Assembly: GCA_050731755.1 (NCBI GenBank)
Contig: JBOHPP010000237.1
Coordinates: forward strand, 1 to 22,212
Source of the DNA: JBOHPP01 sp050731755
GTDB taxonomy: Bacteria > Methylomirabilota > Methylomirabilia > Rokubacteriales > CSP1-6
Reading direction: 5' to 3'
DNA length: 22,212 nucleotides
Below, piece after piece: positions 6,617 through 14,016 of this stretch (within the stretch, counting starts at the first letter, position 1; the number at the start of each line of letters is the position of its first letter). The notes under the pieces are model-generated. The model was not told the origin of the DNA and did no database searches. It saw only the letters and a program-made list of their open reading frames with translations. The translations under genes and the position numbers were made by a program.

Positions 6617-8459
6617 GCTCGCGCGCGCGTCGAGAAGCCGCCTCGGCCTCGACCTGCCGTCCCTGGGCCGCCAGCGCCTGCGCGAGCCGGACGTGGGCCT
6701 CGCGGTGCTCGGGCATGAAGCGGATGACCTCGCCGGCGGCGCGTTCGAGCCCCGCCCACTTGCCCTGCGCCTCCAGCGCCTGCCACAGGTCGAAATGCGC
6801 CGGCGCCAACTCGGGATCGATCTCGATCGCCTGGCGGCACGCCGCCTCGGCTTCGGCGTAACGCCGCTGGGCCAGCAGCACGCCGGCCAGGGCGGCGTGC
6901 GAGCGAGCGGATTCGGGCCGGGCCTCGAGCGCGGCACGGTATGCGCTTTCCGCGTCGTCGTACCGTCGCTGCTCGGCTAGCAACTCTCCCAGATCAGAGT
7001 GTGCGCGGGCGTAGTCCGGCCTGAGCCGCGCGGCCTCCCGGAAGGCCGCCTCGGACTCCGCGTAGCGTCCCTGCCAGTAGAGAGCCACCCCGAGCCCGCG
7101 ATGGAGCGCGGGATGACGAGGCCAGAGCCCAAGCGCCTCGCGGTACGCGCCCTCGGCGTCGGTGTGCCGTCCCTGGCGGCCGAGCCCGAGCGCGTAGTTC
7201 GCTCGCAGGCGGATGTCGGTGGGCCGCAGCCGCACGGCTTCCCGCAGCGCCGCCTCGGCCTCGGCGTGCCGTCCCTGCCGGCCGAGAGCCACGCCCAGCT
7301 CGTAGTGAAGCTCGGCGTCTTGGGGACAGAAGTGAAGGGCCTCGCGGAACGCCGCCGCGGCCGCCGCGTACTCGCCGAGCATGCCTAGCGCATGGCCGCG
7401 CGCCTCGATGAGCTCGGCCGCGTCGGGGTGGCGGCGCAGCGCTTCCTCGTACACGACGGCTTCGTCCGCCCACAGGCCCTGACGGCGGAGCACGCCGGCC
7501 AGCGCGCGATAGGGCGCCAGCGCTTCCGGACGCAGGCGGATCGCGGCGCGCAGCTCGGTCACCGCGGCGTCGTAGTGCCCCAGCCGCTCCAGCGTGGCGC
7601 CGAGATGGAAGTGAGCCTCGGGGTCATCGGGACGCAGGCGGAGCGCTTCGCGGAGCGAGGCCGCCGCCTCGGCGGGGCGGCGGCGCCGGCCAAGCGCGAG
7701 GCCCAGTCGCGCGTGAAGCTCGGCGTCTTCAGGACGGAGGCGGAGCGCCTCGCGATACGTGGCCACGGCATCGCGCAGCCGCCCCTGGCGCTCGAGGCTC
7801 GTCCCCAGCCCCAGGTGCGCGCGGACGTAGTCGGGACGGACGGCCAAGGCTTCGCGATACGCCGCCGCGGCCTCCTCGGCCCGGCCCTGCTCGAGCAGCG
7901 TCGCGGCCAGGTCAGCGCGCGTGACCGCCGAGTCCGGCGTCTGCTCCACGGCCTCGCGGTAGACGGCTTCGGCGTCGGAGGCCCGTCGCAGGCGTCGGAG
8001 CACAACGCCCAGATTGGCGTGGGCCACGGGTTCCCCCGGACGCAGGCGGAGCGCTTCCCGGAACGCCTCCTCGGCCGCCTCGTACGCGCCCTGCCGCTCC
8101 AGCGCCAACCCCAGGTTGACGTGAGCTCGCGCGAACTCGGGACGCAGCCGAACGGCCTCGCGAAACGCCGCCGCCGCCTCCGGGTACCGCCGCTGCTCGA
8201 ACAGCACGTTGCCGAGCTCGGCGTGGGCGCTGGCGGCGTCAGGCTGGAGCCCAAGCGCTTCGCGCAGGACGGCCTCGGCCTCGCGCTGACGACGGAGCCG
8301 CCGGAGCGTGAGGCCCAGATTGAGGCGGGCCTTGACGTCGTCGGGTCGGAGGCGGATCGCCTCGCGGAATCCGGCCTCGGCGTCCCCGTAGCGGCCCTGG
8401 TGCGCCCACGCCTGGGCCCGCTCGCACCAGTAGTTGAACTCGGTCACGGGCTCACCCAT
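6603..8459 (-). CDS. TPR protein: 18 gapless 34-residue repeats
   Basis: A 618-residue protein in which everything after the first seven residues is tetratricopeptide repeat: 18 consecutive 34-residue units with not one insertion or deletion. Most follow the consensus (A.A...LG..L..QGRY.EAE.A.REALRLRPD). There is no signal peptide, membrane segment or catalytic domain, so it should be a cytoplasmic superhelical scaffold of more than two turns. The partner is unknown. A minus-strand TAGACT at 8475-8480, with TAGCCA at 8499-8504 (18-bp spacer), could be its promoter, giving a leader of under 10 nt. Its last 14 nt overlap the convergent secreted-protein gene. Confidence 0.92.
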   Translation of the reverse strand: MGEPVTEFNYWCERAQAWAHQGRYGDAEAGFREAIRLRPDDVKARLNLGLTLRRLRRQREAEAVLREALGLQPDAASAHAELGNVLFEQRRYPEAAAAFREAVRLRPEFARAHVNLGLALERQGAYEAAEEAFREALRLRPGEPVAHANLGVVLRRLRRASDAEAVYREAVEQTPDSAVTRADLAATLLEQGRAEEAAAAYREALAVRPDYVRAHLGLGTSLERQGRLRDAVATYREALRLRPEDAELHARLGLALGRRRRPAEAAASLREALRLRPDDPEAHFHLGATLERLGHYDAAVTELRAAIRLRPEALAPYRALAGVLRRQGLWADEAVVYEEALRRHPDAAELIEARGHALGMLGEYAAAAAAFREALHFCPQDAELHYELGVALGRQGRHAEAEAALREAVRLRPTDIRLRANYALGLGRQGRHTDAEGAYREALGLWPRHPALHRGLGVALYWQGRYAESEAAFREAARLRPDYARAHSDLGELLAEQRRYDDAESAYRAALEARPESARSHAALAGVLLAQRRYAEAEAACRQAIEIDPELAPAHFDLWQALEAQGKWAGLERAAGEVIRFMPEHREAHVRLAQALAAQGRQVEAEAASRRARELSAR

Positions 8460-8610
8460 GGTCTCGCGGCCCTGAGTCTACGGCGATGAGGCTCGGAATG
8501 GCTAGGACCTCTTCCAAGCGCCGTTGAGTTGCACCCGGGTCCTGTTGTAGGCTGTCGGCGACCCAACGGCCAGGCGGCGACCACGGTCTCCATCCTGAAG
8601 GAGATGCACC

Positions 8611-9777
8611 ATGTCCAACGTCAAGAGCTTCGACACGATCTTCAGCCAAGCGGTCGACTCCCAGGCCATGCCCGGCGTCGTCGCCATGGCGGCGACCGAC
8701 AAGGGAGTCCTCTACGAGGGCGCCTTCGGCAAGCGCGAGCTCGGCAAGGACTCGGCGATGACCCTCGATACGGTGGTCTGGGTCGCGTCGATGACCAAGG
8801 CCATCACGGCGGCGGCTGCGATGCAGCTCGTCGAACGCGGCAAGCTGAGCCTCGAGCGTCCCGCCAACGAGGTGGTTCCCGAGCTGGCCCGGGCCCAGGT
8901 GCTCGACGGTTTCGACGCCGCCGGCAACCCGCGTCTCCGGCCGCCCAAGCGGTCGATCACGCTGCGTCACCTGCTGACGCACACGGCGGGGTTCAGCTAC
9001 GAGATCTGGAACCCGGCGATCATCCAGTATCAGACCGCTACGGGCACACCGGGAATCACGACCTGCACGAACGCGGCCCTGACCACCCCGCTGATGTTCG
9101 ATCCGGGCGATCGGTGGGAATACGGCATCGGCATCGATTGGGCGGGCAAGATGGTGGAGGCGGTGAGCGGCCAGAAGCTCGACCGCTACTTCCAGGAGAA
9201 CCTCTTCGGGCCACTCGGCATGAAGGACACGTCGTTCAAGATCGCGCCGGCGCAGCGCGCGCGGCTGGCCAGCATGCATCAGCGGGGCGCCGATGGTGCC
9301 CTGGCGCCGATCGAGTTCGAAATCCCCCAGGACCCGGAATTCCACATGGGTGGCGGCGGCCTCTACGGCACGGCCGCGGATTATCTGGCCTTCGCGCGGA
9401 TGATCATGCAGGATGGCCGCTCCCCGGGCGGGCAGCTGCTGCGCCCGGAGACGGTGGCGCTCATGGCTCAGAACCACATCGGCCCGCTCGAGGTCGGCGT
9501 GTTCAAGACCGCGATTCCGGCGCTGTCCAACGACGTCGAGCTCTTCCCGGGAATGTCCAAGAAGTGGGGACTCAGCTTCCTTATCAACACCCAGCAGGCG
9601 CCGACCGGTCGCGCCGCCGGCAGCCTGGCCTGGGCCGGGCTGGCCAATACCTACTTCTGGATCGACCGCAGCCAGCGCGTGTGTGGCGTCTTCCTCTCTC
9701 AGCTGCTTCCGTTCTACGACCACACGGCCATCGACCTGCTCGTGAAGTTCGAGACCGAGGTGTACCGCGCCCTCTAA
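8611..9777 (+). CDS. Serine hydrolase, class C beta-lactamase family (PF00144)
   Basis: A 388-residue penicillin-recognising-fold hydrolase. The catalytic SxxK is SMTK at residues 60-63. ITLRHLLTHTAGFSYEIWN (about 116-134) is the typical loop of the family, WEYGIGIDWAGKMVEAVSG (about 169-187) carries the tyrosine motif, and GLYGTAADYLAFARMI is the usual C-terminal half signature. There is no signal peptide, so it is probably cytoplasmic: an esterase or amide hydrolase (EstB or 6-aminohexanoate-dimer-hydrolase type) rather than a true beta-lactamase. The ATG follows AAGGAG (8598-8603) at ideal spacing. It is transcribed away from the TPR gene and appears to be monocistronic. The substrate cannot be read from the sequence. 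Confidence 0.9.
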   Translation: MSNVKSFDTIFSQAVDSQAMPGVVAMAATDKGVLYEGAFGKRELGKDSAMTLDTVVWVASMTKAITAAAAMQLVERGKLSLERPANEVVPELARAQVLDGFDAAGNPRLRPPKRSITLRHLLTHTAGFSYEIWNPAIIQYQTATGTPGITTCTNAALTTPLMFDPGDRWEYGIGIDWAGKMVEAVSGQKLDRYFQENLFGPLGMKDTSFKIAPAQRARLASMHQRGADGALAPIEFEIPQDPEFHMGGGGLYGTAADYLAFARMIMQDGRSPGGQLLRPETVALMAQNHIGPLEVGVFKTAIPALSNDVELFPGMSKKWGLSFLINTQQAPTGRAAGSLAWAGLANTYFWIDRSQRVCGVFLSQLLPFYDHTAIDLLVKFETEVYRAL

Positions 9778-10177
9778 GTGTTGTGACCGCTGGCGGCCGG
9801 GACACGCCCGCGTCCAGGTCGCCGCGGAGGCGTGTACGTAGAAACCCTCTTGTGCAAACGCGCCATTGTGCGGCGGTGCCGTGCGCGAAACAATAACGCT
9901 CAGTTGAAGATCGCGTTCAGAGGGGGGTGCGTGCTACGACCGCGCGGCTAGAGATTGTCTTGTGGTCGCTCGTGGCCCTTTTTGTCGTCGCTGTGGTCGC
10001 GGTGTTGCCAATCGTGCTGTCCCAGCTCGGCCTGCTGCACCGTGTTCCTTGATGGTGTCTTCCCGCTTCGCGACCTGAAGCGCCGCGACAAAGGCGTACT
10101 CAGCCGACGCCCGCACCTCAAGTTCACCGTTTCGCGGGTCGTCCAGCGCAAGATACGCAAGCCGATAGAGGCACCGG
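9778..10177. other. 400-bp gap without a convincing gene
   Basis: No ORF with recognisable domains. One plus-strand ORF of 41 codons (GTG 9927 to TGA 10052) encodes a single hydrophobic helix (LWSLVALFVVAVVAVLPIVL) after an AGAGGGGG run. That run abuts the start codon with no spacing, so translation is doubtful. A minus-strand frame across 10020-10170 reads like protein (LALDDPRNGELEVRASAEYAF) but has no start of its own and no family I recognise. It could be the relic of a gene. Confidence 0.4.
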
Positions 10178-10480
10178 TCACTGCATCGGCGTGTAGAGGC
10201 CGACGCCCACATTGTTCATGACTCCCGTGACGCCGGGCACCTCGCGAATGAGCCGCTCCACGGTGTTCCGCTGCGCCGCCGTGCTCACTCCGCCGACGAC
10301 GTAGACCATCCCGTTCCGGATGTCGACGCGGAGGTGGCCGAAGTCACGCAACTTCGCTCTGACCTCGTTCGCGATGCGCCGGTCTTCAGGTGAGCCCATC
10401 ATCGCGGGCATGCTGGCGCACGCCGTCTGAAGAGAGAGCGCGACGACAAGCGACAAGGCCACCCACCAAGGCTGCCTCAT
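10178..10480 (-). CDS. BON-domain lipoprotein
   Basis: A 100-residue exported lipoprotein. The frame is open to 10579, but the ATG at 10480 puts a lipoprotein signal peptide at the N-terminus (MRQPWWVALSLVVALSLQTAC) with lipobox LQTAC and an AGAGAGGTGGG run upstream. The mature part is one BON domain (DRRIANEVRAKL, LRVDIRNGMVYVVGGV, RNTVERLIREVPGVTGVMNN), related to the OsmY, Kon and YraP-type domains that associate with membranes. It probably sits in the outer membrane or periplasm and may help envelope stability. It stands alone on the minus strand in a gene-poor stretch. This is the second BON domain in the window, after the kinase fusion. Confidence 0.82.
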   Translation of the reverse strand: MRQPWWVALSLVVALSLQTACASMPAMMGSPEDRRIANEVRAKLRDFGHLRVDIRNGMVYVVGGVSTAAQRNTVERLIREVPGVTGVMNNVGVGLYTPMQ

Positions 10481-10626
10481 CCCGACCACCCACCTCTCTG
10501 CCGGTTCCGATGCAGCAGCGCCGAGACGCGATTCCTGTTCGTGGGTGGGAGGCGTATGGCCCGCGGGCGACTTCCGCATCCCAACGCAAGAACCCGGGGA
10601 GCTGGTGGGATGTCTCAGAAGTGATT

Positions 10627-10668
10627 GTCGGAACTAGAAGCTCGGGGACATGGATCGGGAGTTCCGAC
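10627..10668. repeat. Perfect 9-bp inverted repeat, 24-nt loop
   Basis: GTCGGAACT (10627-10635) is exactly complementary to AGTTCCGAC (10660-10668). In RNA the stem can grow by an A-U and two G-U pairs. It lies about 80 bp beyond the stop of the zinc-finger gene and may be its terminator-like structure; there is no T-tract. Confidence 0.35.
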
Positions 10669-10749
10669 GGTGCGCGAGATGATCTGCTGGGGCGCCTTCA
10701 AGACGCGAGGCCGAGGAGGGCCCCCAAGAGGCGCGACGGAGGCCGGCGT

Positions 10750-11013
10750 TCAGCTGATGCAGCCCGCGTGCGCCATCACGTCGTGGGTGATCTCGATGCT
10801 CTGCCCTCGCCGAAGAGGTTCCTGACACACCGGGCAGGTCAAGTTGCCGTAGCGATCCCGCTCGTTCGGTGCCCCACGACCGATGAGGCGGGTTGGTGAC
10901 TTCCGGTGCTCCGGGCAGCCACCGTGGGCCAGGACGCCTTGACTCAGGGCTGCCGATTGGCCGGGCAGGATCGGCTCGCCGCAGATCGAACACCGATCAC
11001 TTGAGTGCGTCAC
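10750..11013 (-). CDS. Small double zinc-finger protein (two CxxC-x18-HxxC modules)
   Basis: An 87-residue protein of unknown function. The frame is open to 11178, but the GTG at 11013 has an excellent Shine-Dalgarno (AGGAG at 11024-11020, 6-nt spacing), and the two-finger region begins right after it. It holds two modules with identical spacing: CSIC-x18-HGGC near the N-terminus and CPVC-x18-HAGC at the extreme C-terminus, joined by a basic linker of about 34 residues. Each module should bind one Zn through three Cys and one His, like treble-clef or zinc-ribbon knuckles. The modules share GE/QEP..xGQS and the V(L/M)AH.GC end, indicating internal duplication. It could bind nucleic acid or protein. 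It lies just downstream of a tRNA-Thr gene on the same strand. Confidence 0.72.
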   Translation of the reverse strand: MTHSSDRCSICGEPILPGQSAALSQGVLAHGGCPEHRKSPTRLIGRGAPNERDRYGNLTCPVCQEPLRRGQSIEITHDVMAHAGCIS

Positions 11014-11201
11014 CCTCAACTCCTGCGCGATTTCATGCCGGGCCCAGTTGGTAAAGGGGAGGGTATACCGTGCCCCGCATAGGGTCCATGTATCGAGTGG
11101 CCTGCAGCTAATGAAACGACCACTCTGCCTCAGCCCGACCCACTCCTCAAACGCCGACCGGCGGTGGCACCAAATCACGGCACGATTCCACGTCTGTTGA
11201 A

Positions 11202-11221
11202 ATAAGCGTTGCGGAACTTAT
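11202..11221 (-). terminator. Possible weak terminator behind the tRNA
   Basis: On the minus strand ATAAG and CTTAT (5-bp arms, 10-nt loop) are followed by TTTC, 8 nt beyond the tRNA 3' end. The stem is AT-rich and short, so this is only a suggestion. Confidence 0.2.
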
Positions 11222-11229
11222 GGTTCGAC

Positions 11230-11304
11230 TGGAGCCGGGGGCGGGAGTCGAACCCGCGACCTACTGATTACGAATCAGTTGCTCTGCCTCTGAGCTACCC
11301 CGGC
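11230..11304 (-). tRNA. tRNA-Thr (anticodon CGT), CCA encoded
   Basis: Read on the minus strand: acceptor arm GCCGGGG/CCCCGGC with discriminator T and an encoded CCA. The D arm contains AGCTCAGAGGCAGAGC, the anticodon stem ACTGA/TCAGT encloses loop TTCGTAA (anticodon CGT, reading ACG), and the T arm has GGGTTCGACTCCC. All arms pair. A minus-strand TAAAAT at 11336-11341 could be its -10 box. No second copy of the tRNA 3' end, as an att site would show, was seen in the window. Confidence 0.95.
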
Positions 11305-11722
11305 TTTTCGCAGATTTCCGGGCGACGGACGGCTGATTTTACACTCATGTGCTGACTTTGTGCTGAGATTTGGGCGGGTCGGGGCCGAATTATCCCCCGT
11401 TGGGAGCCTCCCATCACGGGAACGGCGATCGTCTTGCCTCTCAAGTCGCGGATCGCGCGGACCCGGAGACCGCCAGGAGCCCGCCACCCGCCGCAACAGC
11501 TCTCTCAGCCACCGACACCCCCAGACCGAGACTCCTGTCGAGAAGGACCGAGACCCCTGTCGACTGGACGGACGATGAACAGGCAGCGCGGCATCCGCTT
11601 CGCCGTCGTATCCTGGCCCGGCGCCCCAACCAGACGTCTCAGGCGTGCACAACCGGGCGCCGTCGTGCTCATCATGCGAGGCGAAGGTGGGGCTAGCTCC
11701 CACAAGGATCATCTCCCCCTCC
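11305..11722. other. 418-bp gap holding relic sequence
   Basis: No intact gene. Besides the putative tRNA promoter and the binding-protein relic listed separately, it holds a direct repeat TGTGCTGA at 11348 and 11359. It also holds an imperfect 22-bp tandem duplication (11524-11545 and 11546-11567, about 18 of 22 identical). Confidence 0.5.
11365..11490 (-). pseudogene. Relic of an NMT1/THI5-like ABC-transporter binding protein
   Basis: A minus-strand frame reads LRVRAIRDLRGKTIAVPVMG. This is the interdomain motif of TauA/SsuA/NMT1-type periplasmic binding proteins ('I.DLKGKT(V/I)AVP'). Upstream and downstream the match is lost, and the frame runs into the tRNA-Thr gene without a binding-protein sequence. 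So only a scrap of the gene survives. The boundaries are approximate, and the call rests on one motif. Confidence 0.4.
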
Positions 11723-13336
11723 CTACTGCTCGCCAAGTCGGCGGTTCGGCGTGAACGCCTTGAGTTCGGCCTCAGCCTGCTTGAAGTACTCCACCCAGAA
11801 CTCTTTGAGCCGCCGCCACTGATGCTCGTCGAACCCAGCGGTGTGGACGCCGAGCGCCCAGACCCGGACGCCCTCGAGTCGGGGAATCAGGCGCTTCGCG
11901 TGAACCTTCTTCACCAGAGCCAGCGGCTCTGCGACAGAGCGTTCGAGGTTCAGGCCCCGGCCCACGTGACGCATGTCGGAAAGAACGACCAGGCGTTTGG
12001 TGGCCGTGGGTACGGCCTCGAACTCGATCTCCGCCTGGGCCAGGGCCCCGAAGAGGTCCGTGCCCTTCGCGGTGGGCTTGAGCGTCCGTGCGACGTTCCG
12101 CCATCTTTCCACCGTCGAACGGCGCCACTGATCGAGGTACTCGCCGAACCGGCCGGGCGCGAGGGGCGAGACCTCGGCCAGGAGTGGCGGACTTCCGAAA
12201 CTTCGCGCGCAGATCGCAAGCACGACAATGCGCGACCCTCCGGCCGGGGCCCGGCCGATCAATCCCTCGACCGCCCCGAGGTTCCGGGCAAACTCATGAT
12301 CGGAGGCCAGGGATGTCGAGAGATCGATGAGGACGACCGTGACCTCCCGACGCTCCTCCTCTGCGTAAGCAAGAATCGCGATGGCAAGGAGCACGACGAG
12401 CGCAAGACCGAAGACGAGCATCACGCGAGTCGAGAGAGACCCGAGCGAGTTCGCCCGGGCTTCGGCCGTCTCCCGCCGGCGCTGGGCTTCGGCTTCCTGC
12501 TGGAGCCCCTCTGCCGTGAGCTGGGCATGCAGCAGCTCTGGCCGGCGGCGGACTCCCTCCTGCTGAGCAGTGTTGTCGGCGAGCAGCTGTTCGAGCTGGG
12601 CCCGTTCCCGGAAGAACGGCCGGACCGTCCAGACGACCGTCATGCGCTTCACGTACTCGTGGAAGGCGAGGCCGGCGGCCATCTCGCCAGCCACGCCGAG
12701 AAGGATCACCGAGAGCATGGTGAAGATGCTCAGGAGCCGCTTCGCGCGGGCGACCCCAGCCGCCTGGGCATCCCCGTCGCCTGTGGCAGGTGCAAGCTCG
12801 TCCGCCGAGCGCGTCGCCTGTACCTGGCGCCGGGTCTCCTCGAGCTCAGTCCCGGCCATCCGACCCGTACCCAGGAAGATGACGGCGCCAACTGAGCAGA
12901 GTGCCACCAGGAGTCCCAGGCCGCAGAAGACCCGCCACAGGTCCCTGCCCTGAGCGCGGTCGCGCGCGTACATGAGGAACGCCATCCAGCCGATGAGCGG
13001 CAGGACGAAGAGTGTCAGGACAAGGAGCGCCTTCTCCCAGGTCAGGGAGAGGTACCAGTTGACCGACCACCAGGCGCTCCCCGCGGTGACGACGAGAGCA
13101 AGGAGGAGCAGCCCACCCCACCAGCGCGCGAGGCGTAGGTGCGCCGCGACGCTCGCCTCCGACTCGCCGAGACGCTCGAGCTCGGTCTCTACCTGCCCTC
13201 GGCGCACCGCGAGCACATTGCGCTCCGCCTCGAGGCCCCGGAGTGCGATCTGGGCCTCAAGCCAGGTGCAACGGACCTTCTCGTCGCGGATAGCCTGCCA
13301 GCCGCATGTTTGAGGCAGTGAAGTCACCGAAGCCAT
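11723..13336 (-). CDS. Five-helix membrane protein with C-terminal VWA domain
   Basis: A 537-residue protein of no family I can name. An N-terminal coiled coil (about 27-66) precedes transmembrane helices at about 72-92, 103-123, 136-156, 201-225 and 305-324. A second long coiled coil lies at about 243-300. The C-terminal third is a von Willebrand A domain with an apparently complete MIDAS: DLSTS (Asp338, Ser340, Ser342), Thr426 in KGTDLFGAL and Asp454 in VVLSDMRHV. Basic loops after helices 2 and 4 suggest N-in topology with the VWA domain outside the cytoplasm. The ATG at 13336 lacks a good Shine-Dalgarno and no promoter was found, so the true start is uncertain. No MoxR-type AAA partner is nearby. 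Confidence 0.72.
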   Translation of the reverse strand: MASVTSLPQTCGWQAIRDEKVRCTWLEAQIALRGLEAERNVLAVRRGQVETELERLGESEASVAAHLRLARWWGGLLLLALVVTAGSAWWSVNWYLSLTWEKALLVLTLFVLPLIGWMAFLMYARDRAQGRDLWRVFCGLGLLVALCSVGAVIFLGTGRMAGTELEETRRQVQATRSADELAPATGDGDAQAAGVARAKRLLSIFTMLSVILLGVAGEMAAGLAFHEYVKRMTVVWTVRPFFRERAQLEQLLADNTAQQEGVRRRPELLHAQLTAEGLQQEAEAQRRRETAEARANSLGSLSTRVMLVFGLALVVLLAIAILAYAEEERREVTVVLIDLSTSLASDHEFARNLGAVEGLIGRAPAGGSRIVVLAICARSFGSPPLLAEVSPLAPGRFGEYLDQWRRSTVERWRNVARTLKPTAKGTDLFGALAQAEIEFEAVPTATKRLVVLSDMRHVGRGLNLERSVAEPLALVKKVHAKRLIPRLEGVRVWALGVHTAGFDEHQWRRLKEFWVEYFKQAEAELKAFTPNRRLGEQ

Positions 13337-14016
13337 GCCTGGCTGGACCCACTGACCGGTTTTGCCCCGTCCACAACGGGCCGGCTTTCACGTGTCCACC
13401 GAGGCCCTCTCCATCCGAACCCGTGGCAAATTCGGTGCCGGGCCCTCAGGCGCACCCGCGGGCGGAACTTGGGGTGTCCGAAGGTGACGTTCTCCAGAAA
13501 GACGCGTACAAATCGCGGTCCAGGACGGGTCGAGGAAAGCAACCGACGGCTGCAGAGGCCGCAATGCTCTGGCGCGCACGCCAGAGGTATGGTGAAAGCT
13601 CCATGGAGGAAACGCCAGCAGGACCGGCCGCCGCAGCTCTCGTACTGGCTTCAACCATAAACCCCTTCGCCAGGTAGACGATGTCTTCCCGCCGCTCCCC
13701 CAGCGGCGGCACGACGATGACGACGTCGAATCGGAGACGTCGCCGCGTTCATCGCTACTCCCGCAGGCGCCCCAACGTGGGAAGACTATGGACCGGATTC
13801 TGAGCGCGGTAGGGTCCGCGCAGCAGACATAGGCGGCATGTGTCGTCAGGAACCCGACGACGATTCTCGCAAAGCTGCCTCACAGGCCCGACTCCCGACG
13901 AGGCAATCAGAGGAATCCAGGGCGACTCGGTCGACAACTACCTGTGGAGTGGGTGATCAACGGCAGGCGCAACCAGTAGCCCGACTTCCGCTAGCGCGGC
14001 AAATCTCTCTCCTTTG
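13337..14016. other. 680-bp gap with a gene relic
   Basis: No intact gene on either strand. The only recognisable content is the sigma-54 activator relic listed separately. The rest is free of conserved motifs I can name and is interrupted by stops in all frames. Confidence 0.55.
13446..13733 (-). pseudogene. Relic of a sigma-54-dependent (NtrC-type) activator
   Basis: A minus-strand frame starting at 13733 reads RFDVVIVVPPLGERREDIVY and continues LAKGFMVEAS. This is the highly conserved segment of NtrC-type AAA+ domains (usually 'RLNVV.I..PPLRERREDIP.LA..F'). The frame has a TGA three codons before the relic's TRRRLRF. It carries no Walker motifs, and the expected WPGNVREL segment downstream is gone. 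The gene is thus reduced to the middle of its AAA+ domain. The 3' limit given is only where the frame ends. Confidence 0.55.

Noticed and set aside
7392..8489. Plus-strand ORF opposite the TPR gene
   Set aside because: Its periodic composition merely mirrors the 102-bp TPR units on the other strand.
8452..9896. Long ORFs on both strands overlapping the serine hydrolase
   Set aside because: They are shadows of a gene with a clear Shine-Dalgarno and SxxK motif.
10750..11178. Longer 142-residue version of the zinc-finger protein
   Set aside because: The first 55 residues look non-coding, and the GTG at 11013 has a near-ideal Shine-Dalgarno.
11230..11304. tRNA-Thr as integration site of a genomic island
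   Set aside because: No integrase and no second copy of the tRNA 3' end were found on either side within the window.
11524..11567. Two 22-bp tandem units as possible iterons or CRISPR
   Set aside because: Only two imperfect copies without spacers; a small local duplication is enough to explain them.
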